64,000 nucleotides of DNA from CANLBN01 sp050633825. GTDB lineage: Bacteria; Pseudomonadota; Gammaproteobacteria; Pseudomonadales; Cellvibrionaceae. The stretch covers positions 1 through 64,000 of the forward strand of contig JBOEHG010000028.1 in NCBI GenBank assembly GCA_050633825.1, given 5' to 3'. Numbering within the stretch: position 1 is the first letter of the stretch; each line of letters starts with the position of its first letter. Under the pieces are notes generated by a model, which had not been told where the DNA came from, searched no databases, and saw nothing but the letters and a program-made list of their open reading frames with translations. Below, in pieces: positions 18,978-27,843 of this stretch. The position numbers were made by a program, and so were the translations under genes.

Positions 18978-19862
18978 ATGAAAAGCTTTAAATATCTGGC
19001 CATGGCTGCTCTAGCAACCCCTTTTGCTTTCTTACCATTAAGATGGTCACAAGCAATCGGCAGTCTTCTTGGGCGCCTATTTATTCACTTGAACAAAAAA
19101 AGACGCCACATTGCCCACTGTAACTTAAAAGCATGCTTTCCTGAAAAAACAGATAAAGAAAGGGAAGATCTATTAAAAAAAGTCGCTGCAGAAGCTGGAA
19201 AATGGTTTATGGAATCACCTTATGTATGGTTTAAGAATCCAAACTATTTAGAGAAAAAAACCTTTGTCAAAAACCCTGAGTTATTAAAAGCCGCCTACGA
19301 GAAAAAAAGGGGGGTTGTTATGATTGTACCGCATTTAGGTAACTGGGAAATGATGAATTTTTTTGCTCCCCAAAACTACCCTTTTGCCGCCATGTATAAG
19401 CCCAGCAAATCTGAACTAATGGAAGAGATAATATTTAAAGGGCGGTCGCGCGTAGGAACCAGTATGTTTGGTGCGGATACTAGAGGTGTTAGAAAAGCAC
19501 TCAAACATTTAAAGAAAGGCAATTTTTTGGGTATCCTACCTGATCATTTACCTTCGGTAAAAGCGGGTGTTTATGCTCCTTTTTTTGGACAAAATGCTTA
19601 CACAGGAAAGCTTACCCATTCTTTAATTAAATATAATCAATCCGAGGTACTTCTAGCAACAGTATTACGACCCCCCAAAGGCGAAGGCTTTGAGATTGAA
19701 TTTTACCCTATGCAAGGCATGGATACCGAAGACCCTGTTGTTGCTGCTACCAATATGAATAAAGCAATAGAAAAAGTAATTATGCTCGCACCAGAACAAT
19801 ATCAGTGGGTTTATAGACGGTTCTCAAGACAACCCAAAGGGGTTAAGAATATTTACCAATAA
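18978..19862 (+). CDS. Lipid A biosynthesis acyltransferase (LpxL/HtrB family)
   Basis: A 294-residue membrane-associated acyltransferase expected to add a secondary acyl chain to lipid A precursor. The family HX4(D/E) motif is HLGNWEMMNFF (about residue 119 on). A hydrophobic N-terminus and the basic KKRRHIAHCNLKACFPE segment, typical of LpxL/LpxM, are present. It stands alone on the plus strand between asd and leuB and overlaps the convergent VOC gene by 20 bases. I cannot tell LpxL from LpxM specificity. Confidence 0.87.
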   Translation: MKSFKYLAMAALATPFAFLPLRWSQAIGSLLGRLFIHLNKKRRHIAHCNLKACFPEKTDKEREDLLKKVAAEAGKWFMESPYVWFKNPNYLEKKTFVKNPELLKAAYEKKRGVVMIVPHLGNWEMMNFFAPQNYPFAAMYKPSKSELMEEIIFKGRSRVGTSMFGADTRGVRKALKHLKKGNFLGILPDHLPSVKAGVYAPFFGQNAYTGKLTHSLIKYNQSEVLLATVLRPPKGEGFEIEFYPMQGMDTEDPVVAATNMNKAIEKVIMLAPEQYQWVYRRFSRQPKGVKNIYQ

Positions 19863-20166
19863 GTGATGGCCATAACGCAATAGTTTCATCCTTCTGTAAC
19901 TCAGCTGAAAAACGTTCCCACAGGATACCATTGACATCTGCTTCTTCTGAAAAAGACGAAACAGATGGATCCTCCCAACCTAAATGTCGCAGCAAACCAG
20001 GCTCGCTTTTAAGGTCCATACGAACTGATATATTTAAGCTATCAGTCCTCCATAAAGCGTATTCATTCTTAACAACAAGCTCAGGCTTAACGCCAAATCG
20101 GCTAGTATAATCTGTAATAGATGCTGGGAGATCACGGGTCGTTAGGGCCAAATGAAAACGCTTCAC
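19843..20166 (-). CDS. VOC family protein (glyoxalase/CadI-like fold)
   Basis: A 107-residue protein starting KRFHLALTTRDLPASITDY, the usual start of a vicinal-oxygen-chelate fold (metal-binding His, then a helix). It is short for a full two-motif glyoxalase and I see no clear second metal ligand set. It begins 4 bases after leuB ends, so it is the last gene of the leuCDB run, and its end overlaps the convergent acyltransferase. Function unknown. Confidence 0.7.
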   Translation of the reverse strand: MKRFHLALTTRDLPASITDYTSRFGVKPELVVKNEYALWRTDSLNISVRMDLKSEPGLLRHLGWEDPSVSSFSEEADVNGILWERFSAELQKDETIALWPSLIGKYS

Positions 20167-20170
20167 AACA

Positions 20171-21250
20171 TTAACCTTTTAAAGCCGCAACAACTGCATC
20201 GCCCATTTCTGCAGTACTCACTTTTTTCATTCCCTCAGAAAAGATATCTGCTGTGCGCAAGCCTTGATCGAGCACATCACCCACTGCCTTAGCAATTTTA
20301 TCAGCGGCTTCGGACATATCTAATGAATAACGCAATAACATTTCAACAGATAAGATTGTTGCCAATGGGTTAGCAATGCCCTGCCCGGCAATATCCGGTG
20401 CGGAGCCATGAACAGGTTCATACATTCCCAAGCCATCAGCATTAAGTGATGCCGATGGCAGCATGCCAATAGAACCGGTTAACATCGCTGCACAATCCGA
20501 CAGGATATCACCAAACAAATTACCGGTAACAACAACATCGAATTGCTTAGGCGCACGAACCAATTGCATCGCAGCATTATCAACATACATATGTGAGAGC
20601 TCAACATCAGAATAGTCTGGCGCAATGCCTTCAATCACTTCGCGCCACAGACCTGACACTTCCAAGACATTGGCTTTTTCGACAGAACATAAACGCTTGC
20701 CACGCTTTTGCGCTAACTCAAAAGCATTGCGCCCTATTCTTTCAATTTCTGACTCACTATACACCATGGTATTAAAACCTTGGCGCTCACCATTTTCTAA
20801 GGTTTTGACACCTCGAGGCTCACCAAAATAAATGCCACCAGTCAATTCACGCACAATGAGAATATCCAAATCAGCAACTAATTCTTTTTTAAGAGAAGAA
20901 GCATCTGCTAATTGTGGGTATAAAATAGCAGGGCGTAAATTAGAGAAAAGATCTAAATCAGCACGAATTTTTAGCAGGCCTTTTTCTGGTCGAATAGCGC
21001 GATCAAGCACATCCCATTTGGGACCACCAACTGCTCCCAGTAAAATACCATCCGCTTTTTTTGCTTTGGCAACGGTTTCTTCGGTTAGTGGAATACCATG
21101 AGCATCAATAGAACAACCGCCTATTAGATCCTCCTCATAACTCAAGTTGAGCGACATGGATGTATTTAAACAATCAATCACCCTTTTAGCTTCATTGACG
21201 ATTTCTGGACCGATGCCATCACCGGGTAATAGTAAAATATGTTTAGACAT
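20171..21250 (-). CDS. leuB: 3-Isopropylmalate dehydrogenase LeuB
   Basis: NAD-dependent decarboxylating dehydrogenase of leucine synthesis; 359 residues. The start HILLLPGDGIGPEIVNEAKR, the substrate-binding RELTGGIYFGEPRG and the Mg-binding VVTGNLFGDILSDCAAMLTGS are all intact. The gene follows leuD by 51 bases in the leuC-leuD-leuB order. Confidence 0.97.
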   Translation of the reverse strand: MSKHILLLPGDGIGPEIVNEAKRVIDCLNTSMSLNLSYEEDLIGGCSIDAHGIPLTEETVAKAKKADGILLGAVGGPKWDVLDRAIRPEKGLLKIRADLDLFSNLRPAILYPQLADASSLKKELVADLDILIVRELTGGIYFGEPRGVKTLENGERQGFNTMVYSESEIERIGRNAFELAQKRGKRLCSVEKANVLEVSGLWREVIEGIAPDYSDVELSHMYVDNAAMQLVRAPKQFDVVVTGNLFGDILSDCAAMLTGSIGMLPSASLNADGLGMYEPVHGSAPDIAGQGIANPLATILSVEMLLRYSLDMSEAADKIAKAVGDVLDQGLRTADIFSEGMKKVSTAEMGDAVVAALKG

Positions 21251-21301
21251 AAACGTTCTCTTTATAATTTTTAAGGCGCTTTAATAAAAGCAAAATATAA
21301 G

Positions 21302-21949
21302 TTAGGTAATTGCTCCAAATAACCAAGGTGCTGACTGTTTTCGATTTCTTTCATATTCACGAATACTATCGGCATCCTCCAACGTCAGCCCAATATCATC
21401 CAAACCATTTAACAAACAGTGGCGACGAAATTCATCTATTTCAAAATTAAAATTTCCTCCAGATGGCGTAACAACAACTTTCTCTTCTAAGTCAATTGTT
21501 AACTGATAACCTTCATTAGCATACATTTCTGCAAATAACTGATCGACTTTTTCTTCATCTAAAATAACGGGGAGCAAACCATTCTTAAATGAATTATTAT
21601 AAAAAATATCCGCATAACTCGGCGCTATTATCGCGCGAAATCCATAATCATCCAAAGCCCATGGCGCGTGTTCACGACTTGAGCCACAACCAAAGTTTTC
21701 ACGGGCCAACAATACAGAAGCGCCTTGGTAACGAGGAAAGTTTAATGGGAACTCATTATTTAATGGTCGACCCTCACAGGACTGATCTGGCTGCCCCTCA
21801 TCCAAATAACGTAACTCATCGAATAAATTTTTTCCAAAGCCACTACGTTTAATCGATTTTAAAAACTGTTTGGGGATAATCATATCAGTATCAACATTGG
21901 CACGATCCATTGGTGCCGCGATACCTTTTTCAATAGTAAATGCTTTCAT
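21302..21949 (-). CDS. leuD: 3-Isopropylmalate dehydratase small subunit LeuD
   Basis: Small (swivel) subunit of isopropylmalate isomerase; 215 residues, the normal length. It has NVDTDMIIPKQFLKSI near the start and the substrate loop NFGCGSSREHAPWAL. It pairs with LeuC encoded 11 bases upstream. Confidence 0.97.
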   Translation of the reverse strand: MKAFTIEKGIAAPMDRANVDTDMIIPKQFLKSIKRSGFGKNLFDELRYLDEGQPDQSCEGRPLNNEFPLNFPRYQGASVLLARENFGCGSSREHAPWALDDYGFRAIIAPSYADIFYNNSFKNGLLPVILDEEKVDQLFAEMYANEGYQLTIDLEEKVVVTPSGGNFNFEIDEFRRHCLLNGLDDIGLTLEDADSIREYERNRKQSAPWLFGAIT

Positions 21950-21960
21950 CTTATATCCCC

Positions 21961-23379
21961 TTAAAATTCTCTTACATCAACGAAATGACCAGCAATTGCT
22001 GCCGCTGCCGCCATTTCTGGACTGACTAAATGAGTCCGACCACCATAGCCTTGCCGGCCTTCAAAGTTTCGATTTGAAGTGGATGCACAGTGCTCACCCG
22101 CACCCAACTTATCAGCATTCATTGCCAAGCACATTGAACAACCCGGCTCACGCCATTCTAAACCAGCCTCGATAAATATTTTATCTAAGCCTTCTTTCTC
22201 TGCTTGCGCTTTAACCAAACCAGAGCCCGGAACAACGATAGCTTCTTTAATGCTTGCCGCTTTTTGTCGCCCCTCAACAACGCCTGCCGCCGCGCGCAGA
22301 TCTTCGATACGTGAATTAGTGCAGGACCCGATAAATACTTTATCCAAATAAATATCAGTAATCTTTTGTCCCGCACTCAAACCCATATACTCTAATGCTC
22401 GCTCCATACCTGTTTTTTTAACTGTATCTGTCTCTTTTTCGGGATCAGGCACATAAGCATCTACATCAACTACCATTTCAGGTGACGTACCCCAACTGAC
22501 CTGCGGCTTAATCGAAGCCCCATCTATTTCGATGACAGAATCAAAATATGCACCTTCATCACTGACCAACTTAATCCAATCAGTAACTGCGGCTGACCAA
22601 TGCTCATCTTTTGGTGCAAAATCACGCCCCTGAACATAGTCAATTGTCGTTTGATCAACGGCAACCATACCTGCACGAGCACCAGCTTCAATGGCCATAT
22701 TACAAACCGTCATTCGACCTTCCATCGACATATCACGGAATACTTGACCACCAAATTCAATAGCATAGCCTGTTCCACCAGCCGTACCGATCTTTCCTAT
22801 AATCGCTAAAACAACATCTTTAGGTGTCACACCTTTACCTAATTGACCATTAACCTTGACCAACATATTTTTCATTTTTTTAGTAACTAAGCACTGAGTA
22901 GCAAGTACATGCTCAACCTCACTGGTACCTATACCATGAGCCAAGGCACCCAAAGCACCGTTCGTCGCTGTGTGTGAATCACCACAAACAACCGTCATCC
23001 CCGGCAAGCACGCACCAGACTCAGGGCCCACAACATGCACAATACCCTGCCGCTGATCATTAATTTTAAATTCCGTAATACCGAAGCTATCGCAATTATC
23101 ATCCAGTGTTTTTACTTGAATTTTAGATACAGGATCTGCGATACCATCCACACCAGAAGCTCGCTCTTTAGTGGTAGTAGGCACATTATGATCTGGCGTT
23201 GCCAACACGCTATCGACACGCCAAGGAGAGCGCCCAGCGATCCTCAAACCTTCAAAGGCTTGAGGACTGGTGACTTCATGGACGATATGTCGGTCAATAT
23301 AGATCAATGCCGAGCCATCATCTCGTTGCTTCACTAAGTGAGCATCCCACAATTTATCGTAAAGGGTTTTAGCTGTCAT
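21961..23379 (-). CDS. leuC: 3-Isopropylmalate dehydratase large subunit LeuC
   Basis: Large subunit, a 4Fe-4S aconitase-family protein of 472 residues. Cluster cysteines lie in VFIGSCTNSRIEDLRAAA and EPGCSMCLAMN, and VVCGDSHTATNGALGALA is the substrate-binding segment. It isomerises 2-isopropylmalate to 3-isopropylmalate with LeuD. It heads the leucine operon and is divergent from a LysR regulator gene, with a matching operator and promoter in the 148-base gap. Confidence 0.97.
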   Translation of the reverse strand: MTAKTLYDKLWDAHLVKQRDDGSALIYIDRHIVHEVTSPQAFEGLRIAGRSPWRVDSVLATPDHNVPTTTKERASGVDGIADPVSKIQVKTLDDNCDSFGITEFKINDQRQGIVHVVGPESGACLPGMTVVCGDSHTATNGALGALAHGIGTSEVEHVLATQCLVTKKMKNMLVKVNGQLGKGVTPKDVVLAIIGKIGTAGGTGYAIEFGGQVFRDMSMEGRMTVCNMAIEAGARAGMVAVDQTTIDYVQGRDFAPKDEHWSAAVTDWIKLVSDEGAYFDSVIEIDGASIKPQVSWGTSPEMVVDVDAYVPDPEKETDTVKKTGMERALEYMGLSAGQKITDIYLDKVFIGSCTNSRIEDLRAAAGVVEGRQKAASIKEAIVVPGSGLVKAQAEKEGLDKIFIEAGLEWREPGCSMCLAMNADKLGAGEHCASTSNRNFEGRQGYGGRTHLVSPEMAAAAAIAGHFVDVREF

Positions 23380-23446
23380 AACTTATCTTCTTACACTTTT
23401 TGATTTCGCTTTTTATTGGACGTATACAAACGTTAACTGGGATGGG

Positions 23447-23475
23447 ATTTTACGCTTAGGAAAAACATAAAACAA
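23447..23475 (-). promoter_or_regulatory. Predicted leuC promoter
   Basis: On the minus strand TTGTTT (-35, 23470-23475) and TAAAAT (-10, 23447-23452) are exactly 17 bases apart. Transcription would start near 23440, about 60 bases before the leuC ATG. The weak -35 suits a promoter that needs an activator. Confidence 0.5.
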
Positions 23476-23497
23476 ATTCATATTTTTAATATTTTAT

Positions 23498-23512
23498 ATT
23501 CCTGAAAGGAAT
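23498..23512. promoter_or_regulatory. Candidate LysR-family operator in the leuC/lysR gap
   Basis: ATTCCT-GAA-AGGAAT is a perfect 6-bp inverted repeat that also fits the LysR T-N11-A rule. Its centre lies about 65 bases upstream of the predicted leuC start point, the classic position of a LysR recognition site. A further AGGAAT half site lies at 23522-23527, next to the regulator's own start codon. It probably serves both divergent genes. Confidence 0.55.
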
Positions 23513-23527
23513 GATAATATTAGGAAT

Positions 23528-24406
23528 ATGGATACTCAACATTTAACAGCTTTTATCACCGTGGTGGACAAAGGCTCCTTTTCCTTGGCCGCTGAACAGC
23601 TTGGGCTGACACAACCCGCTATTAGTAAGCGTATTGCACTATTGGAAGAAGAAGTCACGCAGCCTTTGTTTGACCGGGTCAGTCGTAGCGTCAAACTTAC
23701 GGAAGCCGGTATTGCCTTGCTACCTCGAGCAAGAAAAATATTACAAACATTAGATGATACACAGCGCTTTATGGCTGACCTACGAGGTGAAGTCAGCGGC
23801 CAGTTACGTATTGGCACCAGTCATCATATTGGATTACACCGACTTCCTCCCGTTCTTAAAGCGTTTACTCAAGCACACCCTGACGTGCATTTGCAGCTTC
23901 ATTTTATTGATTCAGAACAAGCCATACATGCAATACAACACGGAGAGTTTGATTTGGCTCTCATTACTTTGCCAGAAACAATATTAAAAGATGAAATCAC
24001 ATCCATTCAACACCGTGTGCTCTGGGAAGACCCAATGTGCTTTGTCGCCAACCAAGGACATCCTCTTAACAAAAGAAAGCGGATTAAATTAGCAGATTTA
24101 GCCAACTATCCAGCCATTCTGCCTGACACCAATACCTACACAACTCAACTTATTCAACAATTGTTTGATAATGAGAAACAATCTCTTAATATCTCCATGA
24201 GCACCAACCATTTAGATGCCATTAAAATGATGATTTCTGTAGGGCTAGGATGGAGCGTTTTACCCGAAACATTAATAACCAATAGCCTCTTTCGCCTACC
24301 CGTAAGTAAAATACGCTTAAATCGGCAACTCGGCTGCATCTATCACCGAGAAAGAACCCTATCCAATGCCGGCAGGGCAATACTGCATCTACTTAGGCAA
24401 CACTAA
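23528..24406 (+). CDS. LysR family transcriptional regulator
   Basis: A 292-residue LysR-type regulator. The N-terminal winged helix is typical (LTAFITVVDKGSFSLAAEQL, then LTQPAISKRIALLEEEV), followed by the effector-binding domain from about residue 90. It is divergent from leuC, an arrangement also seen in pseudomonads, so control of leucine synthesis is the likely job (inference). The ATG is only two bases after AGGA, a poor ribosome-site spacing, and that AGGAAT is also an operator half site. Its TAA shares a base with the next ATG. Confidence 0.88.
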   Translation: MDTQHLTAFITVVDKGSFSLAAEQLGLTQPAISKRIALLEEEVTQPLFDRVSRSVKLTEAGIALLPRARKILQTLDDTQRFMADLRGEVSGQLRIGTSHHIGLHRLPPVLKAFTQAHPDVHLQLHFIDSEQAIHAIQHGEFDLALITLPETILKDEITSIQHRVLWEDPMCFVANQGHPLNKRKRIKLADLANYPAILPDTNTYTTQLIQQLFDNEKQSLNISMSTNHLDAIKMMISVGLGWSVLPETLITNSLFRLPVSKIRLNRQLGCIYHRERTLSNAGRAILHLLRQH

Positions 24407-24948
24407 TGAATCATTTACTAATTGAGAGCGAAATAAAGCAATGGTTACAAGAAGTGGTGATAGGATTAACCCTTTGCCCTTTTGCCAAAGCCCCTTTTCA
24501 AAAAGAGGCCATACGCTTTTTTATCAGTGAGGCACAAACAGAAGAATGCCTGATAAGCGACTTAGTTAATGAATGCCAGATTCTGGATGGTGATTCGGCG
24601 ATAGAAACCACTTTGCTGATTTGCCCTTATGTTTTAAGTGATTTCTTTGTATACAACCAATTTTTACCATGGGCCGATAAAGTACTTAAAGAGTATAACT
24701 GGTCTGGCGTTTACCAAATTGCTAGCTTTCACCCACACTACCAATTTGCCAATATAGATAAAGATGACCCACAAAATTTAAGCAATTGCTCCCCCTACCC
24801 TATATTGCACCTATTAAGAGAAAGCACTCTTTCTGATATTTTAGAGCGCTATGACAATCCTGAAAAAATACCTGAGATCAATATAGAAACAATGAATAAA
24901 TTAAGCCCAAATCAGAAACAACAGCTTTTTCCTTATTTATTTAAATAG
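24406..24948 (+). CDS. DUF1415 family protein
   Basis: A 180-residue protein with the DUF1415 start pattern (KQWLQEVVIGLTLCPFAKAP) and the conserved QIASFHPHYQFAN motif with its histidines. The function of the family is unknown; conserved Cys and His residues suggest metal binding or catalysis. It is coupled to the LysR gene by a one-base TAATG overlap and overlaps the convergent flavin-fold gene by 8 bases. Confidence 0.85.
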   Translation: MNHLLIESEIKQWLQEVVIGLTLCPFAKAPFQKEAIRFFISEAQTEECLISDLVNECQILDGDSAIETTLLICPYVLSDFFVYNQFLPWADKVLKEYNWSGVYQIASFHPHYQFANIDKDDPQNLSNCSPYPILHLLRESTLSDILERYDNPEKIPEINIETMNKLSPNQKQQLFPYLFK

Positions 24949-25405
24949 GTTTAACACCGTAGCTTGCCATGGCATTTTCAACCTGTTGAGCTTCAGTCTT
25001 ATCAGGAAATAATTTATAACTGGGCGCAATAATCGGTGCCACATGCTCAACAGTGATATTAATAATATTATGTATAGGATAAGCATCGCCCGCCATAGCA
25101 TATAAGGGTTGATATTGTTTATCGAAAGCGTTATCACTTTTTTCAATAATATTTGCCTTACCTACAAGCTTAAACCCTTTTTGTTTAAAAATATCGATGA
25201 AACTCACGCAAACATTAGCATTAGTAGCAATATTTAATACGCTTTTAGGTGAAGCGATATTAGCAATTAAAACAGTATCATCACCTTGATAAGTAAAAAC
25301 TTCTTTTGGTGATACATTGGGCACTTGTTTTGAATTCACTGTCGCCAACCAACATAAAACACAACTATCAATGGCTTGCTTAATATCATCTGTCAAGATC
25401 ATCAT
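24941..25405 (-). CDS. Pyridoxamine 5'-phosphate oxidase-like flavin-binding protein
   Basis: A 154-residue split-barrel protein (VLCWLATVNSKQVPNVSPKE, then VLIANIASPKSVLNIATN) of the PNPOx-like FMN-binding superfamily. It lacks the full PdxH length, so it is a small relative of unknown substrate. It starts at the base next to the stop of the 96-residue gene upstream and is probably co-transcribed with it. Confidence 0.78.
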   Translation of the reverse strand: MMILTDDIKQAIDSCVLCWLATVNSKQVPNVSPKEVFTYQGDDTVLIANIASPKSVLNIATNANVCVSFIDIFKQKGFKLVGKANIIEKSDNAFDKQYQPLYAMAGDAYPIHNIINITVEHVAPIIAPSYKLFPDKTEAQQVENAMASYGVKPI

Positions 25406-25696
25406 TTAGTACTCTTGAAATTTTTCGGATATAAAAACTTGAGTAGAGCTAATTGCCTGTTCGCGTAGGCTATTTAGCCTTAACAAGGCTGAATCATTAC
25501 AATAGGAGTGAAATTGCTTTTCATTAGGAAAAGATAATATATGAACCTCCCGATATAAATCTCCCTCACTTTCCTTTGTTTTAAAAGCAGAGCTTAAATG
25601 ACCACCATAAGTCGACATAACTGACAGAGCTTGCGACTCATACTCTTTAAAAAGAGTAATATTTAATACATCTAAAACTGCAATTATCTGAATCAT
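25406..25696 (-). CDS. DUF1330-like small protein
   Basis: A 96-residue protein that looks like a dimeric alpha-beta barrel of the DUF1330 type: a beta strand, a helix with YESQALSVMSTYGGHL, then a strand VHILSFPNEKQFHSYC. The YGG and F-P-x-x-x-x-F pattern is the main support. No catalytic function is known. It lies between the AAA ATPase gene (24 bases upstream) and the flavin-fold gene. Confidence 0.6.
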   Translation of the reverse strand: MIQIIAVLDVLNITLFKEYESQALSVMSTYGGHLSSAFKTKESEGDLYREVHILSFPNEKQFHSYCNDSALLRLNSLREQAISSTQVFISEKFQEY

Positions 25697-25720
25697 AAAA
25701 TAGGATCAGCCGAAAAACCT

Positions 25721-27190
25721 CTAGTTAGCCATAACCGCCCTATCTTCAGCCCAGCGGCGTAAGGCATAAATATCTTCGGCCCGGGTTATGGAAATAGGTA
25801 CTGTATTATTAATAGCGGACAATATATAACCACAATTGACTTTTTGATCGCTGGAAAGCGCTGAATATAAAGCGGATACAATCACCTGTTCTATTTCAGC
25901 ACCGGTAAAACCATCAGTCGCTTCAGCTATATGTCTCAGTTCTTGTTCAGCTAACTGGATATCCCGTTTTTTCAAATGAATATCCGCAATGCGCTGCCTA
26001 TCTTCTTGACTTGGCAAATCAACAAAAAAGATTTCATCAAGCCGCCCTTTACGAACGAGCTCCGGTGGCAACTGAGTAATATCATTACTGGTTGCAACAA
26101 TAAAGACTCGACTTTTTCGTTCAGCCATCCACGTTAGCAATGTTCCCAGTACTCTTTTTGAGAGGCCTTCATTGTCAGACTGGCCGATAGATTTTTCAAT
26201 TTCATCCATCCATAAAACACAAGGCGAGACATTATCGGCAAGTTGTAAGGTCTCTCGCAAATTGCGTTCAGTCTCTCCATGGAATTTATTATATAAGGCA
26301 CCCATATCCAAACGAAGCAAAGGCACTTGCCACAAACCGGCGATCGCTTTTGCAGCCAGGCTTTTACCACCGCCTTGAACACCAAGAAGCATAAGCCCCT
26401 TGGGCGGATCTAAATTTGCATGCTGTTGAATAAACGCATCTTTGCGCTCTGCCAACCAATTTTTTAAACCTTGCAGACCACCTACATCCCCAAATTGAGC
26501 AGTATCATATTCATAAGACAGGATATTATTCATATCCATTAACTCAAATTTAGATTTATTGACTTCAGATAAGTCGCTACTTGTTATTGCACCATCTACA
26601 TAGATAGCACCACGAACCAAGCGTTTCACATCGCTTTCCGTTAATCCACGTAGATTACTGATAAGCATGTCCAATGTTTTACTATCGGTTTTAACTTGAC
26701 GCCCCCTATTCTGCTTTTGCCAAATTTTGGCTTCATCAAGAATAATCTGCCTGATTTTATCTTCACTCGGAAAGTTTAATTGGAAGCGTGTGCTGTAGCG
26801 GGATATTTCTGGTGGTAAAGGAACCTGATGACTAACCAAAATAACAGTAAGACCATCTAAGCCATAAAGAACAATATCTTTTAAATAGCGAACAACTTTA
26901 GGATCATCAAAATAGGAATGAAAGTCACAGAGAATATAGATACCTGCTTCACTTCGTTGTCGAATAGAGAGTAATAACTCTTCAGGTTTTTGAAATTTGG
27001 GGACAGCGACCATATGAGTAGAGGCATTGTCCACTAAGCCATCTGTACTCGTCCAGCGAAACAGTTTGCGATAGGTTTTGAGTGCAAGGCGCGTACATAA
27101 TTCCAATACTCGAGGTTCTTCATGAGATTCAATAGCAATCAAAGGGATACCCTTTTTAACCATCAACTCAATATCGTTTAATTCTTCCAT
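25721..27190 (-). CDS. AAA family ATPase, Ycf46-like
   Basis: A 489-residue protein with two parts. Residues 1 to about 220 resemble a degenerate P-loop domain (LIAIESHEEPRVLELC; LCDFHSYF). Residues about 240-480 form a classic AAA domain with Walker A GVQGGGKSLAAKAIAG, Walker B VLWMDEIEKS, sensor 1 VFIVATSNDI and an arginine-finger region LVRKGRLDEIFF. This layout matches the Ycf46/cyanobacterial AAA family, whose role is poorly known (links to carbon uptake have been proposed in cyanobacteria). It is followed by small genes of unknown function. Confidence 0.85.
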   Translation of the reverse strand: MEELNDIELMVKKGIPLIAIESHEEPRVLELCTRLALKTYRKLFRWTSTDGLVDNASTHMVAVPKFQKPEELLLSIRQRSEAGIYILCDFHSYFDDPKVVRYLKDIVLYGLDGLTVILVSHQVPLPPEISRYSTRFQLNFPSEDKIRQIILDEAKIWQKQNRGRQVKTDSKTLDMLISNLRGLTESDVKRLVRGAIYVDGAITSSDLSEVNKSKFELMDMNNILSYEYDTAQFGDVGGLQGLKNWLAERKDAFIQQHANLDPPKGLMLLGVQGGGKSLAAKAIAGLWQVPLLRLDMGALYNKFHGETERNLRETLQLADNVSPCVLWMDEIEKSIGQSDNEGLSKRVLGTLLTWMAERKSRVFIVATSNDITQLPPELVRKGRLDEIFFVDLPSQEDRQRIADIHLKKRDIQLAEQELRHIAEATDGFTGAEIEQVIVSALYSALSSDQKVNCGYILSAINNTVPISITRAEDIYALRRWAEDRAVMAN

Positions 27191-27210
27191 AGACTACTTA
27201 TCACTTTTAA

Positions 27211-27636
27211 TTATTTATTTTTCTTTGGCGGTAACTGATCATATTCAGGCAACTGCTTGGGGTCAGTATACCAGTCAGCTTTAGAGTCACAAAAGATATT
27301 CCACTGCGGGCGAGTGACTGGATCATCATCCAATGTGCCTGCCGGAATAACAACAGACCTTCTGGTCTTCCCTAACCACGGCAAAGAACTGCCACAAAAT
27401 TGACAGAAAGACGTCGCAAAGTGACGCGTATCCTCAGGTTCATAACGGCCGACATACTCTTCTCCAGACAACCACCTAAAAGCGTCAGGTGCTACTAATA
27501 AATTAGTTGCATGAGCGCTACCTGTAAATTTACGACAGCGTGAACAATGACAATATTGAAAAATACCTAAATCACGTGAAATCTTATAGGACACCTTTCC
27601 ACAAAGACAGCTACCATGAATATCAGATTGCGACAT
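27211..27636 (-). CDS. GFA family zinc protein (glutathione-dependent formaldehyde-activating fold)
   Basis: A 141-residue protein with the zinc-binding cysteines of the GFA/CENP-V fold: GSCLCGKVSY near the start, QYCHCSRCRKFTGSAHA, and SFCQFCGSSLPW. Most members are of unknown function despite the family name. It lies 20 bases upstream of the AAA ATPase gene on the same strand. Confidence 0.88.
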   Translation of the reverse strand: MSQSDIHGSCLCGKVSYKISRDLGIFQYCHCSRCRKFTGSAHATNLLVAPDAFRWLSGEEYVGRYEPEDTRHFATSFCQFCGSSLPWLGKTRRSVVIPAGTLDDDPVTRPQWNIFCDSKADWYTDPKQLPEYDQLPPKKNK

Positions 27637-27794
27637 GACAGAACACCCCTACGTAGTATGAACTGTACCAATGTAATTGATAGACGCAACAAGAACAATA
27701 GATCTAGCTTATATGACTAGCATACTGACTATTTATGAAGAGTAATGCTTATAAAGGGTAATGTGAAATATATAAGAAAGGATAAATAGAAAGG

Positions 27795-27834
27795 TTGGAA
27801 TGAATAAGGTGTACACTCGATTGAGCGCACACCA
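27795..27834 (-). terminator. Probable terminator after the DUF1127 gene
   Basis: On the minus strand GGTGTGCGCTC and GAGTGTACACC form an 11-bp stem (two G-U pairs) around a 4-base loop at 27809-27834. It is followed by a moderately T-rich TTATTCATT. It lies 10 bases past the DUF1127 stop. The T-run is weak. Confidence 0.55.
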
Positions 27835-27843
27835 ACGGAATCA

